Below are positions 5,073-5,785 of a DNA stretch of 5,785 bases, one piece after another. The notes under the pieces are model-generated. The model saw only the letters and a program-made list of their open reading frames with translations, ran no database searches and was not told where the DNA came from. Position 1 is the first letter of the stretch. The number at the start of each line of letters is the position of its first letter. The DNA lies in contig JABJFP010000004.1 in NCBI GenBank assembly GCA_018662715.1, positions 1 to 5,785 on the forward strand, read 5' to 3'. Position numbers and translations under genes: made by a program. This stretch comes from Methanobacteriota archaeon (GTDB taxonomy: Archaea > Thermoplasmatota > Poseidoniia > Poseidoniales > Poseidoniaceae).

Positions 5073-5785
5073 GTCGATGGAAAAGAAGCGTCCCAGCCAT
5101 ACTAATTTTGCTCATCTGTAGTATGCCAATCGTATATTATCAACTTGGAAGTTTGGTTTATACTCAGGCTGCTGCAAGCAATCTTGAATGTTCAGACCAC
5201 GCACCGTATAACACTCCAGACAACTTTACTCCGCACCTTTGGGACGAAGGTTTGGAGGAAGGAATTATGGAAAAGAATGCTACTATTGCTTCCGATATGG
5301 AAGCATATTGGTTTGACCAATGGGATAATGCTACCATAGACGTACCCGATGAACCAATCACGTTGGCGGCATGGATTATGGAAACGAATGCTTCTCAGCC
5401 TTGGGTCATCCTTGTTCACGGCATCCGTTCTTGTAAAGCCAATCATGAAGTCTTGATTCCAGCAGCAATGCTTCATCAAGCTGATTTCAACATTATTCTT
5501 TTCGACTTAAGAGACCACGGCAACAGTACTGTTGAGGATGGACTCGTTTCTGCAGGACAAAGGGAGTATCGGGATGTTCTTGCTGTTTGGTCATGGCTCC
5601 AAGAAGAGAAAGGCGTTCCAGCACCTTCAATCGGAATCATGGGGATTTCTCTAGGGGCGGGGACAACTGCAATCGCTTTTGATCAAGAACGAGATGTTGA
5701 GGCCGTATTTTTGGATTCTCCCTTTTCATCGATGGACCGAATCATTTCAGAGGAATTAGAGTTTGCAGGATTCCCTACCTTCCTC
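5069..5785 (+). CDS. Membrane-anchored alpha/beta hydrolase, 3' partial
   Basis: The frame runs 239 codons to the window edge without a stop, so the C terminus is missing. A basic N terminus (SRWKRS) precedes one hydrophobic helix (about 8-31), which reads as an uncleaved signal anchor with the enzyme domain outside the membrane; a cleaved signal is the alternative. The hydrolase core begins near residue 110. VILVHG (113-118) is the strand and oxyanion loop. FDLRDHGNS (145-153) is the following conserved strand-turn. GISLG (192-196) is the nucleophile elbow with Ser194. LDSPF (215-219) follows. The catalytic acid and His should lie beyond the window. The fold is typical of esterases, lipases and peptidases, and the substrate is not predictable. 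Five N-x-S/T sites (Asn52, 70, 87, 107, 152) would suit an exported glycoprotein. The ATG overlaps the decarboxylase stop (ATGA), so the genes are probably co-translated. This suggests, without proving, a membrane or lipid-related job. Confidence 0.85.
   Translation, partial: MSRWKRSVPAILILLICSMPIVYYQLGSLVYTQAAASNLECSDHAPYNTPDNFTPHLWDEGLEEGIMEKNATIASDMEAYWFDQWDNATIDVPDEPITLAAWIMETNASQPWVILVHGIRSCKANHEVLIPAAMLHQADFNIILFDLRDHGNSTVEDGLVSAGQREYRDVLAVWSWLQEEKGVPAPSIGIMGISLGAGTTAIAFDQERDVEAVFLDSPFSSMDRIISEELEFAGFPTFL

Noticed and set aside
5145..5339. Plus-strand ORF of 64 residues near the window end
   Set aside because: It is out of frame within the membrane-anchored hydrolase, which has a start with a ribosome binding site and clear hydrolase motifs.
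1..5785. CRISPR array, insertion sequence, tRNA or prophage parts
   Set aside because: No regularly spaced repeats, no terminal inverted repeats with a transposase, and no cloverleaf or phage genes were found; the only direct repeat noted is inside the acidic tail.

Overview
The window looks like a stretch of a compact microbial chromosome of middling GC content. It has five protein genes supported by family motifs and one recognisable only by its architecture. I lean towards a marine planktonic euryarchaeon of the Poseidoniales (Marine Group II) type. My reasons are the short serine-type lipid decarboxylase with a GSR processing site, Shine-Dalgarno matches to the archaeal 16S tail (GGTGA, AGGTG), the acidic-tailed coiled-coil protein and very tight packing. 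No rRNA or other taxonomic marker is present, so this is an inference and a bacterial host is not excluded.

Layout. (1) Positions 1-1692, plus strand, are the 3' part of a UvrD/RecB-like helicase fused to a RecB-type PD-(D/E)XK nuclease with four cysteines placed to hold an Fe-S cluster; its 5' end lies outside the window. (2) Positions 1670-2356, minus strand, encode a class I SAM-dependent methyltransferase that overlaps the nuclease gene tail to tail by 23 bp. (3) A 20-bp divergent junction (2357-2376) holds a 12-nt inverted repeat that supplies a ribosome binding site on each strand. (4) Positions 2377-3339, plus strand, encode a proline iminopeptidase (peptidase family S33). (5) Positions 3340-3441 are a 102-bp gap with two hairpins, several Shine-Dalgarno-like blocks and a possible nine-codon leader ORF. 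(6) Positions 3442 to the window end are a tightly coupled plus-strand cluster: an uncharacterised coiled-coil protein, a phosphatidylserine/archaetidylserine decarboxylase, and a membrane-anchored alpha/beta hydrolase cut off by the window edge.

How they fit together. The last three genes are separated by 8 bp and then by a 4-bp ATGA overlap, so they are probably co-transcribed and translationally coupled. The decarboxylase makes an aminophospholipid head group at the membrane and the hydrolase appears to be anchored there, so an envelope or lipid theme is plausible but unproven. The helicase-nuclease (DNA end processing or repair), the methyltransferase and the peptidase look like independent housekeeping functions. 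No mobile element, CRISPR array, tRNA or rRNA was seen. No gene-free stretch exceeds 300 bases. I could not identify a convincing TATA box/BRE or terminator.
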